The notes under the pieces were generated by a model. It had not been told where the DNA came from, searched no databases, and saw only the letters and a program-made list of their open reading frames with translations. From NCBI RefSeq assembly GCF_000427665.1, contig NZ_KE386572.1:2380196-2444195 (forward strand): DNA of 64,000 bases, given 5' to 3'. The position numbers were made by a program, and so were the translations under genes. The stretch comes from Geminicoccus roseus DSM 18922. Lineage in GTDB: Bacteria > Pseudomonadota > Alphaproteobacteria > Geminicoccales > Geminicoccaceae. Numbering within the stretch: position 1 is the first letter of the stretch; each line of letters begins with the position of its first letter. Positions 45,031-54,463 of the stretch are shown here, one piece after another.

Positions 45031-46005
45031 ATGGATGACTACTGGCTTCCGACCCTCCTCCTGCTGGACAGCACGATCCGGCTGGCGACGCCGCTGATCC
45101 TGGCCGCTCTTGCCGGTCTGTTCTGCGAACGGGCCGGGGTCGTCAACATCGCCCTGGAGGGCAAGCTCCTGGGCGGCGCCTTTGCCGCGGCCGCCACCGC
45201 CCAGTTCACCGGCAGCGCCTGGCTGGGGGTCCTGGCCGCGATGGGGTTCGGCTGGATGCTGGCGATGATCCACGGCTTCGCCACCATCACCCACAAGGGC
45301 GACCAGGTCGTCTCCGGCATGGCGCTGAACATCCTGGTGGCGGGGCTGGGGCCGGTTTTGGCCAATGCCTGGTTCCAGCAGGCCGGCCGGATTCCCGTCA
45401 CCGCCGAAGGCGCCCGCTTCCCCTCGATCAGCCTGCCGCTGGCGGAAAGCGCCCGGGCGGTCCCGGTCGTGGGCAGCATCTATGCGGAACTGGTCTCCGG
45501 CCATAACCTCCTGGTGTATTTCTCGCTCCTGGCGGTGCCGGCCACCTTCTGGGTTGTCTGGAAGACGCGGTTCGGCCTTCGGCTGCGCGCGGTCGGCGAG
45601 AACCCCGCCGCCGTGGACACGGCCGGCATCTCGGTGCCCTGGATGCGCTACCGGGCCCTGATGGTATCCGGCGCCCTGTGCGGGATCGGCGGCGCCTATC
45701 TGTCGATCGCCCAGAACGCGGGCTACCTGCGCGACATGAGCGCCGGCAAGGGCTACCTGGCCCTGGCGGCCCTGATCTTCGGCAAATGGCGCCCGGTGCC
45801 GACCCTGCTCGCCTGCCTCCTGTTCGCGTTCACCGATGCCCTGCAGATCCGCCTGCAAGGCGCGCCGCTGCCCCTGATCGGGGAAGTGCCCACCCAGTTC
45901 GTGCAGGCGATCCCCTATGTCGTGACCGTGATCCTCCTGGCCGGCTTCGTCGGTCGCGCCGTGGCGCCCAAGGCGATCGGGGTGCCTTATGAGAAGGACC
46001 GCTGA
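45031..46005 (+). CDS. Nucleoside-type ABC transporter permease 2
   Basis: A 324-residue permease partner. The start at 45031 (MDDYWLPTLLLLDSTIRLATP) follows GGAGG at 45019-45023; this N-terminus is family-typical. Motifs: LILAALAGLFCERAGVVNIA, LEGKLLGGAF, GDQVVSGMALNILVAGLGP, FGLRLRAVGENPAAVDTAGI and SAGKGYLALAALIFGKWRP. It ends with a short GC-rich inverted repeat (GGCGCC at 46009-46014 and 46024-46029) after the stop. Confidence 0.93.
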   Translation: MDDYWLPTLLLLDSTIRLATPLILAALAGLFCERAGVVNIALEGKLLGGAFAAAATAQFTGSAWLGVLAAMGFGWMLAMIHGFATITHKGDQVVSGMALNILVAGLGPVLANAWFQQAGRIPVTAEGARFPSISLPLAESARAVPVVGSIYAELVSGHNLLVYFSLLAVPATFWVVWKTRFGLRLRAVGENPAAVDTAGISVPWMRYRALMVSGALCGIGGAYLSIAQNAGYLRDMSAGKGYLALAALIFGKWRPVPTLLACLLFAFTDALQIRLQGAPLPLIGEVPTQFVQAIPYVVTVILLAGFVGRAVAPKAIGVPYEKDR

Positions 46006-46440
46006 GGTGGCGCCGGCCAGACTGGCGCCGCGTTGATCGGGCGGCTCCACCGGACATGCCGGACCCTGCCGGCGGCGCGCGATCAACCGCAGGAGCAGCA
46101 CGACGAGCGGATGCATGATAGTGTGAAGGCGGATGGTCCTCATCGCCCGTCCTGGTCCAGCGATCCGCGGCATGCCCGCGCGCGCCGCTCGAAGCCATCC
46201 TATCCGCCATGGGTTAACGGGCCGTTACCCGATGACGATTCGTACTGAGGCAATTCCCCATCCTGCCGATCCTCGCGCTGGCCCGTCCCGGCGGCCGGTG
46301 TATGCTCGGCCCATGATCGCGATCACCCTTACGGCGCTGCCGGTCCCCGCCTGGTTCCACATGCCGCCACCAGCCTGGGCGGCCTGCATCATGTCGGGCC
46401 ATCCCCGCTGCATGCGGCGAGGCCTGTGGATCGGCCGCCG
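46006..46440. other. Intergenic region before the nucleoside salvage operon
   Basis: These 435 bases carry no convincing gene. They hold the small GGCGCC repeat just after the permease stop and a dyad GGGTTAACGG/GCCGTTACCC at 46211-46230 (arms match except one extra T), in the only AT-richer patch. The dyad could be an operator for the cdd-pnp/deoC/deoA operon; this is a weak inference. Confidence 0.4.
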
Positions 46441-47652
46441 ATGAGTGTTCCTGCCGACCTCTTGGCCGCGGCCAAGGCAGTGCGGGAGCGCGCCTTCGTG
46501 CCCTATTCGCACTTTCCGGTGGCGGCCGTGCTGCGGACCGCCTCCGGTCGGATCCATGCCGGCGTCAACGTCGAGAACGTCGCCTACCCCCAGAGCCAAT
46601 GCGCCGAGGCATCCGCGATCGGCGTCATGGTCGCGGCGGGCGAGACGCGCATCGCCGAGGTGCTGGTGCTGGCCGGGGGCGAGCGGCTGATCGCGCCCTG
46701 CGGCGGCTGCCGCCAGCGTCTGGCGGAATTCGCCGCGCCCGAGGTGCCCGTCCATCTCTGCCACCCGGACGGCCGGCACCTGCGCACCGACATGGCCGAG
46801 CTGCTGCCCCATGCGTTCGGCCCAGGCCATCTGTCCGCCGGCACGCCCTCGGCGGCGGCCCCGGACGCCGCCGCTCGCATCCGTACGCGCCTTCCGCAGG
46901 CGGCGCCTGCCGTGGCGATCGTGCTGGGATCCGGCCTGGGCGGGCTGGTCGACGAGCTGGAGCAGCCGGAAGCCTTCGACTATGCCGATCTACCCGGCTT
47001 CCCGACGTCGGGCGTTCCGGGCCATGCCGGCCGGCTGGTGCTGGGCCGGCTCTCGGATGTCCCGGTCATGTGCTTCCAGGGCCGGGTCCATCTCTACGAG
47101 GGCCGGCCGGCCGCCGCGATCCTGCCGATGATCCGCCTGGTCCACGAGCTGGGCTGCCGGCGGCTGGTCCTCACCAACGCGGCCGGCTCCCTCAGGCCGG
47201 ACGTGCCTGAAGGTGCCGTCAGCCTGATCGCCGACCACATCAACCTGCAGGGCAGCAGCCCGCTGGTCGGTGGCCCGAACTTCGTGGGGCTGACCAGCGT
47301 GTACGACCCGTCGCTGCGAAGCGTCCTCGGCAAAGCGGCGGCGCGCCTGGGGATGGAGCTGCCGGAGGGCGTCTATCTCGCCGTGCTCGGTCCGCAGTTC
47401 GAGACCCCTGCGGAAATCAGGGCATTCCGCACGCTCGGCGCGGACCTGGTCGGCATGAGCACCGTCGCGGAGGCGATCGCCGCCCGCCACTTGGGCATTC
47501 GCGTCGCCGGCCTGTCCGCCGTCACCAACCTTGCCGCCGGCATGACCCCCGCCGAGCTCAGCCACAACCATACCCTGGCCGCCGCCAAGGTCGCCGGAGA
47601 CAAGCTCCGCCGCCTCCTGGCCGCCGCCCTCCCGGATCTCGCCCGAGCATGA
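46441..47652 (+). CDS. Cytidine deaminase - purine nucleoside phosphorylase fusion
   Basis: A 403-residue fusion of two salvage enzymes. Residues 1-135 are a complete cytidine deaminase: FVPYSHFPVAAVL, Cys54-Ala-Glu56 (catalytic) and PCGGC with Cys87 and Cys90 (zinc). A short Ala/Pro linker (about 135-145) leads to a trimeric-type purine nucleoside phosphorylase: VLGSGLGGLVDEL, GVPGHAGRLVLG, FQGRVHLYEG, LTNAAGSL, FETPAEIRAFR, GMSTVAEAIAARH and TNLAAGM. Both active sites look intact. It overlaps deoC by ATGA and lies downstream of a nucleoside-type importer. ATG 46441 is preferred to GTG 46426. Confidence 0.92.
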   Translation: MSVPADLLAAAKAVRERAFVPYSHFPVAAVLRTASGRIHAGVNVENVAYPQSQCAEASAIGVMVAAGETRIAEVLVLAGGERLIAPCGGCRQRLAEFAAPEVPVHLCHPDGRHLRTDMAELLPHAFGPGHLSAGTPSAAAPDAAARIRTRLPQAAPAVAIVLGSGLGGLVDELEQPEAFDYADLPGFPTSGVPGHAGRLVLGRLSDVPVMCFQGRVHLYEGRPAAAILPMIRLVHELGCRRLVLTNAAGSLRPDVPEGAVSLIADHINLQGSSPLVGGPNFVGLTSVYDPSLRSVLGKAAARLGMELPEGVYLAVLGPQFETPAEIRAFRTLGADLVGMSTVAEAIAARHLGIRVAGLSAVTNLAAGMTPAELSHNHTLAAAKVAGDKLRRLLAAALPDLARA

Positions 47653-48452
47653 TCGACAAGAACACCAGCGACCTCCTGGCCAAGGCCTCCCTTGCCACCG
47701 CTTCCCCGGCCCTGGCGAAGCGCGCCATCCCCCTGGTCGACCTGACCTCCCTGTCGGGCAGCGAGACCGAGGCGGAGATCGCTGCCCTGTGCACCCGGGC
47801 CCTGGAGCATGGCGTCGCGGCCGTCTGCATCTACCCAGCCTTCCTGCCCCAGGCACGCCCGCTCCTGCAGGGCAGCGCGGTGCGCCTGGCGGCGGTGGCC
47901 AACTTCCCGGACGGCTCCGACGACATCGCCCGGGCCGCCGACGAGGCCGCCGCGGCGGTGGCGGACGGCGCCGACGAGGTCGACGTGGTGGCGCCGGTCC
48001 AGGCGATCATGGAAGGCGATGTCGGGATTGTCGGGGAACTGGTCGAGGCGGTCCGGCTGGCGGCCGGGCCACAGACCACGCTGAAGCTGATCCTGGAGAC
48101 CGGCATCCTGGCCGATCCCGATCGGATCACCGCGGCTGCCCGGGCCGCGGTGATGGCAGGGGTCGACTTCCTGAAGACCTCCACCGGCAAGGTGCCGGTG
48201 GGCGCCACGCCGGAGGCGGCGGCCGTGATGATGCGGGTGTGCGAGGAAGCCGGCCTGCGGGTCGGGTTCAAGGCTTCAGGCGGGATCCGCACCGCCGACG
48301 ATGCGGCCCGCTACCTGCACCTGGGCGATGCGCTCCTGGGAGCGGAGCGGATCTCGGCGCGCACTTTCCGCTTCGGCGCGTCCTCGCTGCTCGACGACCT
48401 GGTTCGGGTTGCGGCGGGTGGTGCGTCGTCCGGCACGGCCAGCGGCTACTGA
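47649..48452 (+). CDS. deoC: Deoxyribose-phosphate aldolase
   Basis: Cleaves 2-deoxyribose 5-phosphate to glyceraldehyde 3-phosphate and acetaldehyde, 267 residues, TIM-barrel. The Schiff-base Lys176 is in DFLKTSTGK and the second catalytic Lys208 in GFKASGGIR. DLTSLSGSETEAEI and VAAVCIYPAFLPQA match the longer DeoC subgroup. It overlaps the upstream fusion gene by ATGA, and deoA starts directly after its stop. Thus nucleoside cleavage, sugar catabolism and thymidine cleavage are one transcript. Confidence 0.95.
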   Translation: MIDKNTSDLLAKASLATASPALAKRAIPLVDLTSLSGSETEAEIAALCTRALEHGVAAVCIYPAFLPQARPLLQGSAVRLAAVANFPDGSDDIARAADEAAAAVADGADEVDVVAPVQAIMEGDVGIVGELVEAVRLAAGPQTTLKLILETGILADPDRITAAARAAVMAGVDFLKTSTGKVPVGATPEAAAVMMRVCEEAGLRVGFKASGGIRTADDAARYLHLGDALLGAERISARTFRFGASSLLDDLVRVAAGGASSGTASGY

Positions 48453-49769
48453 ATGCTCGCCCAGGAGATCATCCGCACCAAGCGCGACGGGGGGCAGCTT
48501 TCGGAGGCCGCCATCCGGGCCTTCGTCCAAGGCCTTTGCGACGGCAGCTGGAGCGAAGGGCAGGTGGCGGCCCTGGCCATGGCGATCCTGCTGCGCGGCA
48601 TGGAGCCCGCCGAAACGGTCGCCCTGACCAGGGCAATGGCCGCAAGCGGCGAGCGCCTTGACTGGGACGGCCTGCCGGGACCGGTGGTCGACAAGCATTC
48701 CACCGGCGGCATCGGCGACAAGGTCAGCCTGATCCTCGCACCGCTCCTTGCGGCGTGCGGTTGCTTTGTCCCGATGCTGTCCGGGCGCGGCCTGGGCCAT
48801 ACCGGCGGCACCCTCGACAAGCTGGATTCGATCGAGGGCTACCGGACAAGCGTTCCGCCCGAGCAGTTCCGGCATGCCGTCCGGGCCGCCGGATGCGCCA
48901 TCGTCGGCCAGACCGAGGACCTCGCTCCGGCCGACCGGCGCCTCTACGCGATCCGCGACGTCACCGCGACCGTCGAGAGCGTGCCGCTGATCACCGCCTC
49001 GATCCTGTCCAAGAAGCTGGCGGCCGGACCGCATGGCCTCGTCATGGACGTGAAGTACGGCTCCGGCGCCTTCCTGCCCGACCAGGCGGACGCCAGGGCC
49101 CTCGCGCTTTCGCTGGTCGAGGTGGCGACCGGGGCAGGGCTGCCTTGCCGGGCGCTGCTCACCGACATGAGCATGTGCCTGGGCACGGCCGCCGGCAACG
49201 CGGTCGAGGTGCGGGAGGCGATCGACGTCCTGACCGGGCAGGTCGCTACCGGACGGCTGCTCGACCTCACCCTTGGGCTTGCGGCCGAACTGCTCGATCT
49301 CGCCGGCATCGACGATGGCCGCCAGCGCGCCGAAACGATGCTGTCCAACGGCCAGGCCGCCGAGCGCTTCGCCCGGATGGTGACGCTGCTGGGGGGACCG
49401 CCCGATCTCCTGGAGCGACCCGACCTGCGCCTGCCTTCGGCCCCGGTCCAGCGGCCCGCCTTTTCCGCCTGCGAGGGCTTTGTCGCCGGGATCGATGCCC
49501 GGGGGCTGGGCATCGCCATCATCGAGCTTGGTGGCGGCCGCCGCCGCCCGCAGGACCGGGTCGACCATGCGGTGGGCCTGACCGGCGTGCTGGAGGTCGG
49601 CAGCCCCGTCGGCCGAAACACGCCCCTGGCGATGATCCATGCCCGCGACGACGAAGGTGCCACCGCCGCCGAAGCGGCCCTGCGCCAGGCCTTCCGGATC
49701 GAGCGTGGGCGTCCGTCGCCGCGTCCGCTCATCGCCGAGCGCCTGGGGGCGAGGACAAAATTCTCTTAA
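48453..49769 (+). CDS. deoA: Thymidine phosphorylase
   Basis: Cleaves thymidine or deoxyuridine with phosphate, 438 residues. Motifs: IIRTKRDGGQLS, VDKHSTGGIGDKVSL (phosphate loop), MLSGRGLGHTGGTLDKLDSI, the VPLITASILSKKLAAG helix and MDVKYGSGAF. The C-terminal pyrimidine-nucleoside phosphorylase domain (about 340-430) is present. It begins at the base after the deoC stop and is the last gene of the operon. Together with the CDA-PNP fusion and DeoC it covers purine and pyrimidine deoxynucleosides. Confidence 0.95.
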   Translation: MLAQEIIRTKRDGGQLSEAAIRAFVQGLCDGSWSEGQVAALAMAILLRGMEPAETVALTRAMAASGERLDWDGLPGPVVDKHSTGGIGDKVSLILAPLLAACGCFVPMLSGRGLGHTGGTLDKLDSIEGYRTSVPPEQFRHAVRAAGCAIVGQTEDLAPADRRLYAIRDVTATVESVPLITASILSKKLAAGPHGLVMDVKYGSGAFLPDQADARALALSLVEVATGAGLPCRALLTDMSMCLGTAAGNAVEVREAIDVLTGQVATGRLLDLTLGLAAELLDLAGIDDGRQRAETMLSNGQAAERFARMVTLLGGPPDLLERPDLRLPSAPVQRPAFSACEGFVAGIDARGLGIAIIELGGGRRRPQDRVDHAVGLTGVLEVGSPVGRNTPLAMIHARDDEGATAAEAALRQAFRIERGRPSPRPLIAERLGARTKFS

Positions 49770-49827
49770 TGTTCGTCTCGAATGCCTGGCGCATCTCGGG
49801 CTGATGACCGGAAACCAGCCTCCCAGA

Positions 49828-49846
49828 TTACACAAACGAACCCGAG
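49828..49846 (+). repeat. 19-bp direct repeat, copy 1
   Basis: TTACACAAACGAACCCGAG occurs here and identically at 49912-49930, 84 bases apart, in the gap after deoA. Too long for chance at this spacing. No coding function is apparent. Confidence 0.85.
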
Positions 49847-49911
49847 CGTTCCCCTGTCCCACCTTGAGGCGAGCCCGCATTTACCGGCTCCTCGTATGTT
49901 CAGGGCGCCGT

Positions 49912-49930
49912 TTACACAAACGAACCCGAG
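49912..49930 (+). repeat. 19-bp direct repeat, copy 2
   Basis: Second exact copy of the repeat starting at 49828, same orientation. The pair lies between the converging deoA and PhnD-like genes, so it is unlikely to be a promoter operator for either; a dispersed repeat or tandem remnant is possible. Confidence 0.85.
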
Positions 49931-49991
49931 GGGGCGGGTTGCACCTCGCGGGGTTCGTCATGTTCCGGGGGTAGGAAGCGCCTCCAGCCGG

Positions 49992-50786
49992 TCAGGCTGG
50001 CGGGTCGAGCTCGATCAGGCCCAGGGCCTCGGCGCGGCGGCGCATGCCGGGGATGACCGCATAGGCGGAGACGTCCAGCACCGCGATGCCGTGGATCAGC
50101 AGCCGGCGCCGCGCGGCTGCCAGCCTCGGGTCGCTCGCCGCGGTGCGCAGGCCACGCAGCAGAGCCCGATGCTCCGCGTCCGGGAGGTCCTTGCGGGTGA
50201 CATAGGGCAGGCCCGGCGCCTTGGGCGACCAGGCCAGTACCCGAAGTCCTCTGGTCGCCCCGGGCCGCACCGAACGCAGCAATCCCAGCGTTACGCAGTC
50301 GACGGCGGCCAGATCGGCGCTGCCGTCCTGAACGGCAGCCACGCTTGAGACATGCGACCCGGTCCGGCGGATCTCGCCGAAGAACGGACGGACGTCGCTC
50401 GCCTCGGCGGCCATCACCCGGAGCACGTTGCAGCCGGACTGGCTGTCATGGCCATTGATGGCAAGGCAGGCGCCCTGTGCTTCGGCGAAGTCCTGGATCC
50501 CGCTCTCCGCGCGGACCAGGACGGCGGAGCGGTAGAAGGGGCCGGCGCAGCCTTCCGCGGCATAACAGGGGGTGGCCAGATAGCGGACCTGGCCTTCCAG
50601 GGCATGGGTGAGCGGATAGCCGCAGGTCTGCGTGAACAGCAGGTCCGGCGAGCGCCAGTGCTCCAGGAGGTCGTCCGGCTGCACCAACGGTGCCGCCATG
50701 CCGGCATGGCGCGCGATCCCGTCCCACCAGGCAGCCGTGGCGTCGGCCAGCTCCGGCAGGTCGTACATCGGGAGGGAGGCCTGCAT
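49992..50786 (-). CDS. PhnD-like (phosphate/phosphonate-type) binding protein without signal peptide
   Basis: A 264-residue periplasmic-binding-fold protein of the PhnD/SsuA group: VQPDDLLEHWRSPDLLFTQTCGYPL (about 35-59), LVRAESGIQDFAEAQGACLAINGHDSQSGCN (loop typical of PhnD), SVAAVQDGSADLAAVDCVT and LRVLAWSPKAPGLPYVT. No signal peptide precedes the fold (it starts [17 protein letters not shown]), so it is probably cytosolic. Its ATG overlaps the mtnN stop (ATGA), so it is translated with the nucleosidase. No transporter genes are adjacent. The function is unknown. Confidence 0.85.
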   Translation of the reverse strand: MQASLPMYDLPELADATAAWWDGIARHAGMAAPLVQPDDLLEHWRSPDLLFTQTCGYPLTHALEGQVRYLATPCYAAEGCAGPFYRSAVLVRAESGIQDFAEAQGACLAINGHDSQSGCNVLRVMAAEASDVRPFFGEIRRTGSHVSSVAAVQDGSADLAAVDCVTLGLLRSVRPGATRGLRVLAWSPKAPGLPYVTRKDLPDAEHRALLRGLRTAASDPRLAAARRRLLIHGIAVLDVSAYAVIPGMRRRAEALGLIELDPPA

Positions 50787-51532
50787 CACAGGCTGGGCAG
50801 CAGCCGGCGCAGGATCCTGGCCGAACTGGCGGCGACCTCGTCGACGAAGCGGGCGAAGTCGAACCGCGAATCGGTGCCGGCGAGATCGGACAAGGCGCGG
50901 ATGTCGAGATAGGGCACGCCGAAGGCCTGGCAGACCTGCCCCAGCGCGCCGCCTTCCATCTCGATCGCCCGCCCGCCCAGTGCCTGGAACAGCCGCTCCC
51001 GGGTCGCCTCGCAATGGAGGTACTGGTCTCCGGACAGGATGGTGCCGTAGGTGATCCTGGCGGGCCGGCTGCTGCCCGACGCCGTGACCACCCCGAGCTC
51101 GACGTCCGCAAGCGCCGCCTTCACCCGGGCCAGCAGGTCGGGATCGACCGGATAGCCCAGCTGGTCGGTGGGGTTGAAGAACGGCACGTGGCCGGCCTGG
51201 TAGGTCTGCACCTTGCCGTCCTCGATCACCCCGGCGTCATGCTGGACGGTATGGTCGGCAATCACCACATCCCCGATATGCAATTCGGGATCGAGGCCGC
51301 CTGCCACGCCGGTGAACACGATCAGGCGGCAGGCGAACCGGTCGCAGAGGAGGGTAGCCGTGAGCGCGGCATTGACCTTGCCGATCCCTGCACCCACCAG
51401 GATGACGTCGTGGCCGTCCAGCTGGCCGTGGTCGAAGCGCAGGCCGGCTACCTCGACGACGTCGCGGGCTTCCAGCACATCACGCAGATGGGCCAGTTCC
51501 TGGGGGATCGCGCAGATCAGTCCGATCGTCAC
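50786..51532 (-). CDS. mtnN: 5'-methylthioadenosine/S-adenosylhomocysteine nucleosidase
   Basis: Hydrolyses MTA and SAH to adenine and a ribose derivative, 248 residues. I start at GTG 51532 ([13 protein letters not shown]), nine bases after an AGGAG site; a TTG nine bases further upstream abuts that site. [24 protein letters not shown] and [13 protein letters not shown] are present. The catalytic Glu lies in [12 protein letters not shown] and the Asp in ALSDLAG. It recycles products of methylation and polyamine synthesis. It is divergent from the VOC gene. Confidence 0.93.
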   Translation of the reverse strand: MTIGLICAIPQELAHLRDVLEARDVVEVAGLRFDHGQLDGHDVILVGAGIGKVNAALTATLLCDRFACRLIVFTGVAGGLDPELHIGDVVIADHTVQHDAGVIEDGKVQTYQAGHVPFFNPTDQLGYPVDPDLLARVKAALADVELGVVTASGSSRPARITYGTILSGDQYLHCEATRERLFQALGGRAIEMEGGALGQVCQAFGVPYLDIRALSDLAGTDSRFDFARFVDEVAASSARILRRLLPSL

Positions 51533-51595
51533 GGGGGGCAACTCCTGCTAGTCCAGCGTCGCGAAGCTCTAGAGCAGTGTCCACAGGAGGCAAGA

Positions 51596-52453
51596 GTGCG
51601 TGCAGGGCATCTGGACGGGATCGACCACCTGATCGTGGGTGCGCGCGACCTGGAGGCAGCCCGCGCAGCCTACGCGCGGCTCGGCTTCAACCTGACGCCG
51701 CGCGGCCGCCATGTCGGCTGGGGCACCGCCAACTACTGCATCATGTTCGAGAACGACTATCTCGAACTGCTGGGAATCGTGGATCCGGCCGCGTTCACGA
51801 ACGGGCTGGACCGGATGCTCGAGGAGCGCGAGGGCCTGCTCGGCATCGTGTTCCGTTCCACGGATCCCGCGGGCACCGCCCGGGCCTGGAAGGATGCCGG
51901 ACTGCGCCCCGAAGGGCCGAAGGAACTGGGGCGCCTCCTGGAACACGGTGGCCCGGGTGGGCAAATGCTGCGCTTCTCCAATGTCTATCCGGCCCGGGAC
52001 GAAGCCGCGGGCCTGTCCTTCTTCGCCTGCCACCACCTCACGCCGGAACTCCTGCGGAAGGAGGCCTGGCTGGCGCACCCGAATGGCGCCCGCGCCATCC
52101 GATCGGTGACCTTCCTGGTCCCCGAGGCCGGCTCGGTGGTCCAGGTCCTGGCGAAGCTGTTCGGGACGGCGTCGGTCACCTGGACCGACGAGGTCGCGGC
52201 GGTCCATGTCGGCGGAGCGACGCTTTTGGTCGCACGCGCTCAGGATGTCGGCATGCTCCACCCGGAACTGGCGCTGCTGGACGAGCCCGAGGCTCCGGTC
52301 GCCGTGGCGATGACCCTGACGGTGGCTGATCCGGCCCGCACCAGGGCCTTCCTGGATCTGCACAAGGTGCCCTACAAGACGGATCCGGTCGGCGGCATCG
52401 CAGTCTCGGCAGGGCATGCCTGTGGGGTCCACCTGGAGTTCGTTCCAGGGTGA
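51596..52453 (+). CDS. VOC superfamily (glyoxalase-like) protein
   Basis: A 285-residue protein with tandem vicinal-oxygen-chelate modules: N-terminal GIDHLIVGARDLEAARAAY with NYCIMFENDYLELLGIV, and a C-terminal half from AVAMTLTVADPARTRAFLD. It resembles the Glyoxalase_3-type conserved hypotheticals. GTG 51596 has a perfect AGGAGG five bases upstream; the long upstream open frame is mtnN shadow. Metal ligands are plausible (HLI, ELLG) but the reaction is unknown. ispH follows 60 bases later. Confidence 0.85.
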   Translation: MRAGHLDGIDHLIVGARDLEAARAAYARLGFNLTPRGRHVGWGTANYCIMFENDYLELLGIVDPAAFTNGLDRMLEEREGLLGIVFRSTDPAGTARAWKDAGLRPEGPKELGRLLEHGGPGGQMLRFSNVYPARDEAAGLSFFACHHLTPELLRKEAWLAHPNGARAIRSVTFLVPEAGSVVQVLAKLFGTASVTWTDEVAAVHVGGATLLVARAQDVGMLHPELALLDEPEAPVAVAMTLTVADPARTRAFLDLHKVPYKTDPVGGIAVSAGHACGVHLEFVPG

Positions 52454-52513
52454 ACCTCGTCTTTTGCCGCCCTACATGCTATTGCGCCCCCGTCCTTCGC
52501 CATAGAGCTTGCC

Positions 52514-53482
52514 ATGACCTCGTCGAAACAGAAGCTCACGATCGTCCTCGCCAGCCCGCGCGGCTTTTGCGCAGGCGTTGATCGCGCGATCCAGATCGTG
52601 AAGCAGGCGATCGCCGAGAACGGGCCGCCCGTCTATGTCCGCCACGAAATCGTCCACAACCGCTACGTGGTCGAGGAACTGGAATCGATGGGGGCGGTGT
52701 TTGTGGAGGAACTGGACCAGGTGCCCGATGACGGCATCGTGGTGTTCTCCGCGCACGGGGTGCCGAAGTCGGTTCCTGGCGAGGCAAAGCGCCGCCGCCT
52801 CCTGTTCGCGGATGCCACCTGTCCCCTGGTGAGCAAGGTCCATCGCGAGGTCGAGCGCCATCACAAGGCCGGCCTGACCGTGATCCTGATCGGGCATGCC
52901 GGGCATCCGGAAGTGATCGGCACCATGGGGCAGGTCCCCGAAGGGTCCGTCCTGCTGGTCGAGACGGTGGAGGACGTGGCGAACCTGGTGGTTCCGGATC
53001 AGGCGCGGCTGGCCTTCTCGACCCAGACGACGCTCTCGGTCCTCGATACGGCCGGAGTCGTCGCCGCGCTGAAGGAGCGCTTCCCGGCGATCGAGGGGCC
53101 GCGCAACGAGGACATCTGCTATGCCACGACCAACCGCCAGCAGGCGGTGGCGGCGATCGCTCCTGGCTCCGACGTGACCCTGATCGTCGGCGCGACCAAC
53201 AGCTCGAACTCGATGCGCCTGGTGGAGGTCGCCAAGCGGGAGGGCTGCCCGCGGGCGGAACTGATCCGGACGGTGGCCGATGTCGACTGGCCGGGGCTGG
53301 GCGAGGTTCGGCGCCTGGCGCTGAGCGCCGGGGCATCGGCGCCGGAAATCCTGGTCGAGCAGGTGATCAGCGCGGCACGCGAGCGGTTCGACGTGACCGT
53401 CGAAGAGGTGAAGCTGGTCGACGAGAACGTCACTTTCCGTGTACCGCCATTGCCGAAGCGACGTCCTCCCCAGGCCGCCTGA
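52514..53482 (+). CDS. ispH: 4-hydroxy-3-methylbut-2-enyl diphosphate reductase
   Basis: Final enzyme of the MEP isoprenoid pathway, an iron-sulfur protein of 322 residues making IPP and DMAPP. The three cluster cysteines are Cys19 (FCAGVDRAI), Cys103 ([10 protein letters not shown]) and Cys202 (ICYATTNRQ). [40 protein letters not shown] and [12 protein letters not shown] are present. It starts the common alphaproteobacterial ispH-thrB-rnhA block; thrB begins 18 bases later. Confidence 0.97.
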   Translation: MTSSKQKLTIVLASPRGFCAGVDRAIQIVKQAIAENGPPVYVRHEIVHNRYVVEELESMGAVFVEELDQVPDDGIVVFSAHGVPKSVPGEAKRRRLLFADATCPLVSKVHREVERHHKAGLTVILIGHAGHPEVIGTMGQVPEGSVLLVETVEDVANLVVPDQARLAFSTQTTLSVLDTAGVVAALKERFPAIEGPRNEDICYATTNRQQAVAAIAPGSDVTLIVGATNSSNSMRLVEVAKREGCPRAELIRTVADVDWPGLGEVRRLALSAGASAPEILVEQVISAARERFDVTVEEVKLVDENVTFRVPPLPKRRPPQAA

Positions 53483-53500
53483 TCCACCTTCGGAGCCCTC

Positions 53501-54463
53501 ATGGCGGTCTATACGCCGGTCGATCGAGCTACCCTCGAGACCTTTCTTGCGGACTATCCGCTCGGCCGCCTGATCGACCATCGCGGCATCCAGGCCGGGG
53601 TCGAGAACAGCAATTTCTTCGTCGACACCGAGCAGGGCCGCTTCGTCCTCACCATCTACGAGCGCCGGGTCGATCCGGCGGACCTGCCCTTCTTTCTGGG
53701 CCTGATGGAGCATCTGGCCGAGCGGGGGATCCATTGCCCGCTCCCGATCCACGGGGTGGACGGCAAGGTCCGCCGCGATCTCCTGGGCAAGCCCGCGGCG
53801 ATCGTCACCTTCCTGGACGGCACCTGCACCGAGGAGATCACGCCGGCCCATTGTCATGCCCTGGGTGCGGCCCTGGGCCAGCTTCATCGCGAAGGCCGGG
53901 ATTTCCCGATCCACCGGGCAAACGCGCTGTCGGTCGAGGGCTGGCGTCGTCTGCTCGACCTTTGCGAGCCGGATGCCGACCGGGTGCATTCCGGCCTGGC
54001 CCTGGAACTCGAGCGGGACTTCCAGGACATCGTGGGAGCCTGGCCTGCCGACCTGCCGAGCGGCGTGATCCACGCCGACCTGTTCCCGGACAACATCTTC
54101 TTCCGGGACACCGAGGTGACCGGGATCATCGACTTCTATTTCGGCTGCAACGACCTGCTGGCCTACGATCTGGCGGTCTGCCTGGTCGCCTGGTGCTTTG
54201 ACAGGGACCATGTCTTCGTGGCGGAGCGGGCCGAAGCCCTGGTCGCCGGCTATGTCGGCGAGCGCCGTCTGGAGCCGGGCGAGATCCAGGCCCTGCCACG
54301 CCTTTGCCGCGGCGCCTCCCTGCGCTTCCTGCTCACCCGCCTCTACGACTGGCTGAACCAGGTGGATGGCGCGCTGGTCCAGCCCAAGGATCCGATGGAA
54401 TACCTGACCAAGCTCCGCTTCTTCCGTGACATTACCGACCCGGCGGCCTGCGGTGTCCGCTGA
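53501..54463 (+). CDS. thrB: Homoserine kinase (ThrB2/APH-fold type)
   Basis: Phosphorylates homoserine for threonine synthesis, 320 residues. This is the aminoglycoside-phosphotransferase-fold form rather than the GHMP form of E. coli. [26 protein letters not shown] is the N-lobe, [13 protein letters not shown] the catalytic loop and [19 protein letters not shown] the metal-binding segment. It follows ispH and overlaps the rnhA start by 11 bases. The threonine made here is also the substrate of IlvA. Confidence 0.95.
   Translation: MAVYTPVDRATLETFLADYPLGRLIDHRGIQAGVENSNFFVDTEQGRFVLTIYERRVDPADLPFFLGLMEHLAERGIHCPLPIHGVDGKVRRDLLGKPAAIVTFLDGTCTEEITPAHCHALGAALGQLHREGRDFPIHRANALSVEGWRRLLDLCEPDADRVHSGLALELERDFQDIVGAWPADLPSGVIHADLFPDNIFFRDTEVTGIIDFYFGCNDLLAYDLAVCLVAWCFDRDHVFVAERAEALVAGYVGERRLEPGEIQALPRLCRGASLRFLLTRLYDWLNQVDGALVQPKDPMEYLTKLRFFRDITDPAACGVR

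Noticed and set aside
43663-46173. 836-codon leftward frame opposite the two permease genes
   Set aside because: Spans real genes and their gap, with repetitive Gln/Gly/Arg/Asp composition typical of antisense GC-rich frames.
46133-46444. 103-codon frame upstream of the CDA-PNP gene
   Set aside because: No protein-like features, no good ribosome-binding site, and it crosses the dyad and the next gene's start.
54426-54452. Earlier GTG start for rnhA
   Set aside because: It would add nine residues encoded inside thrB; the GTG at 54453 gives a normal RNase HI N-terminus.
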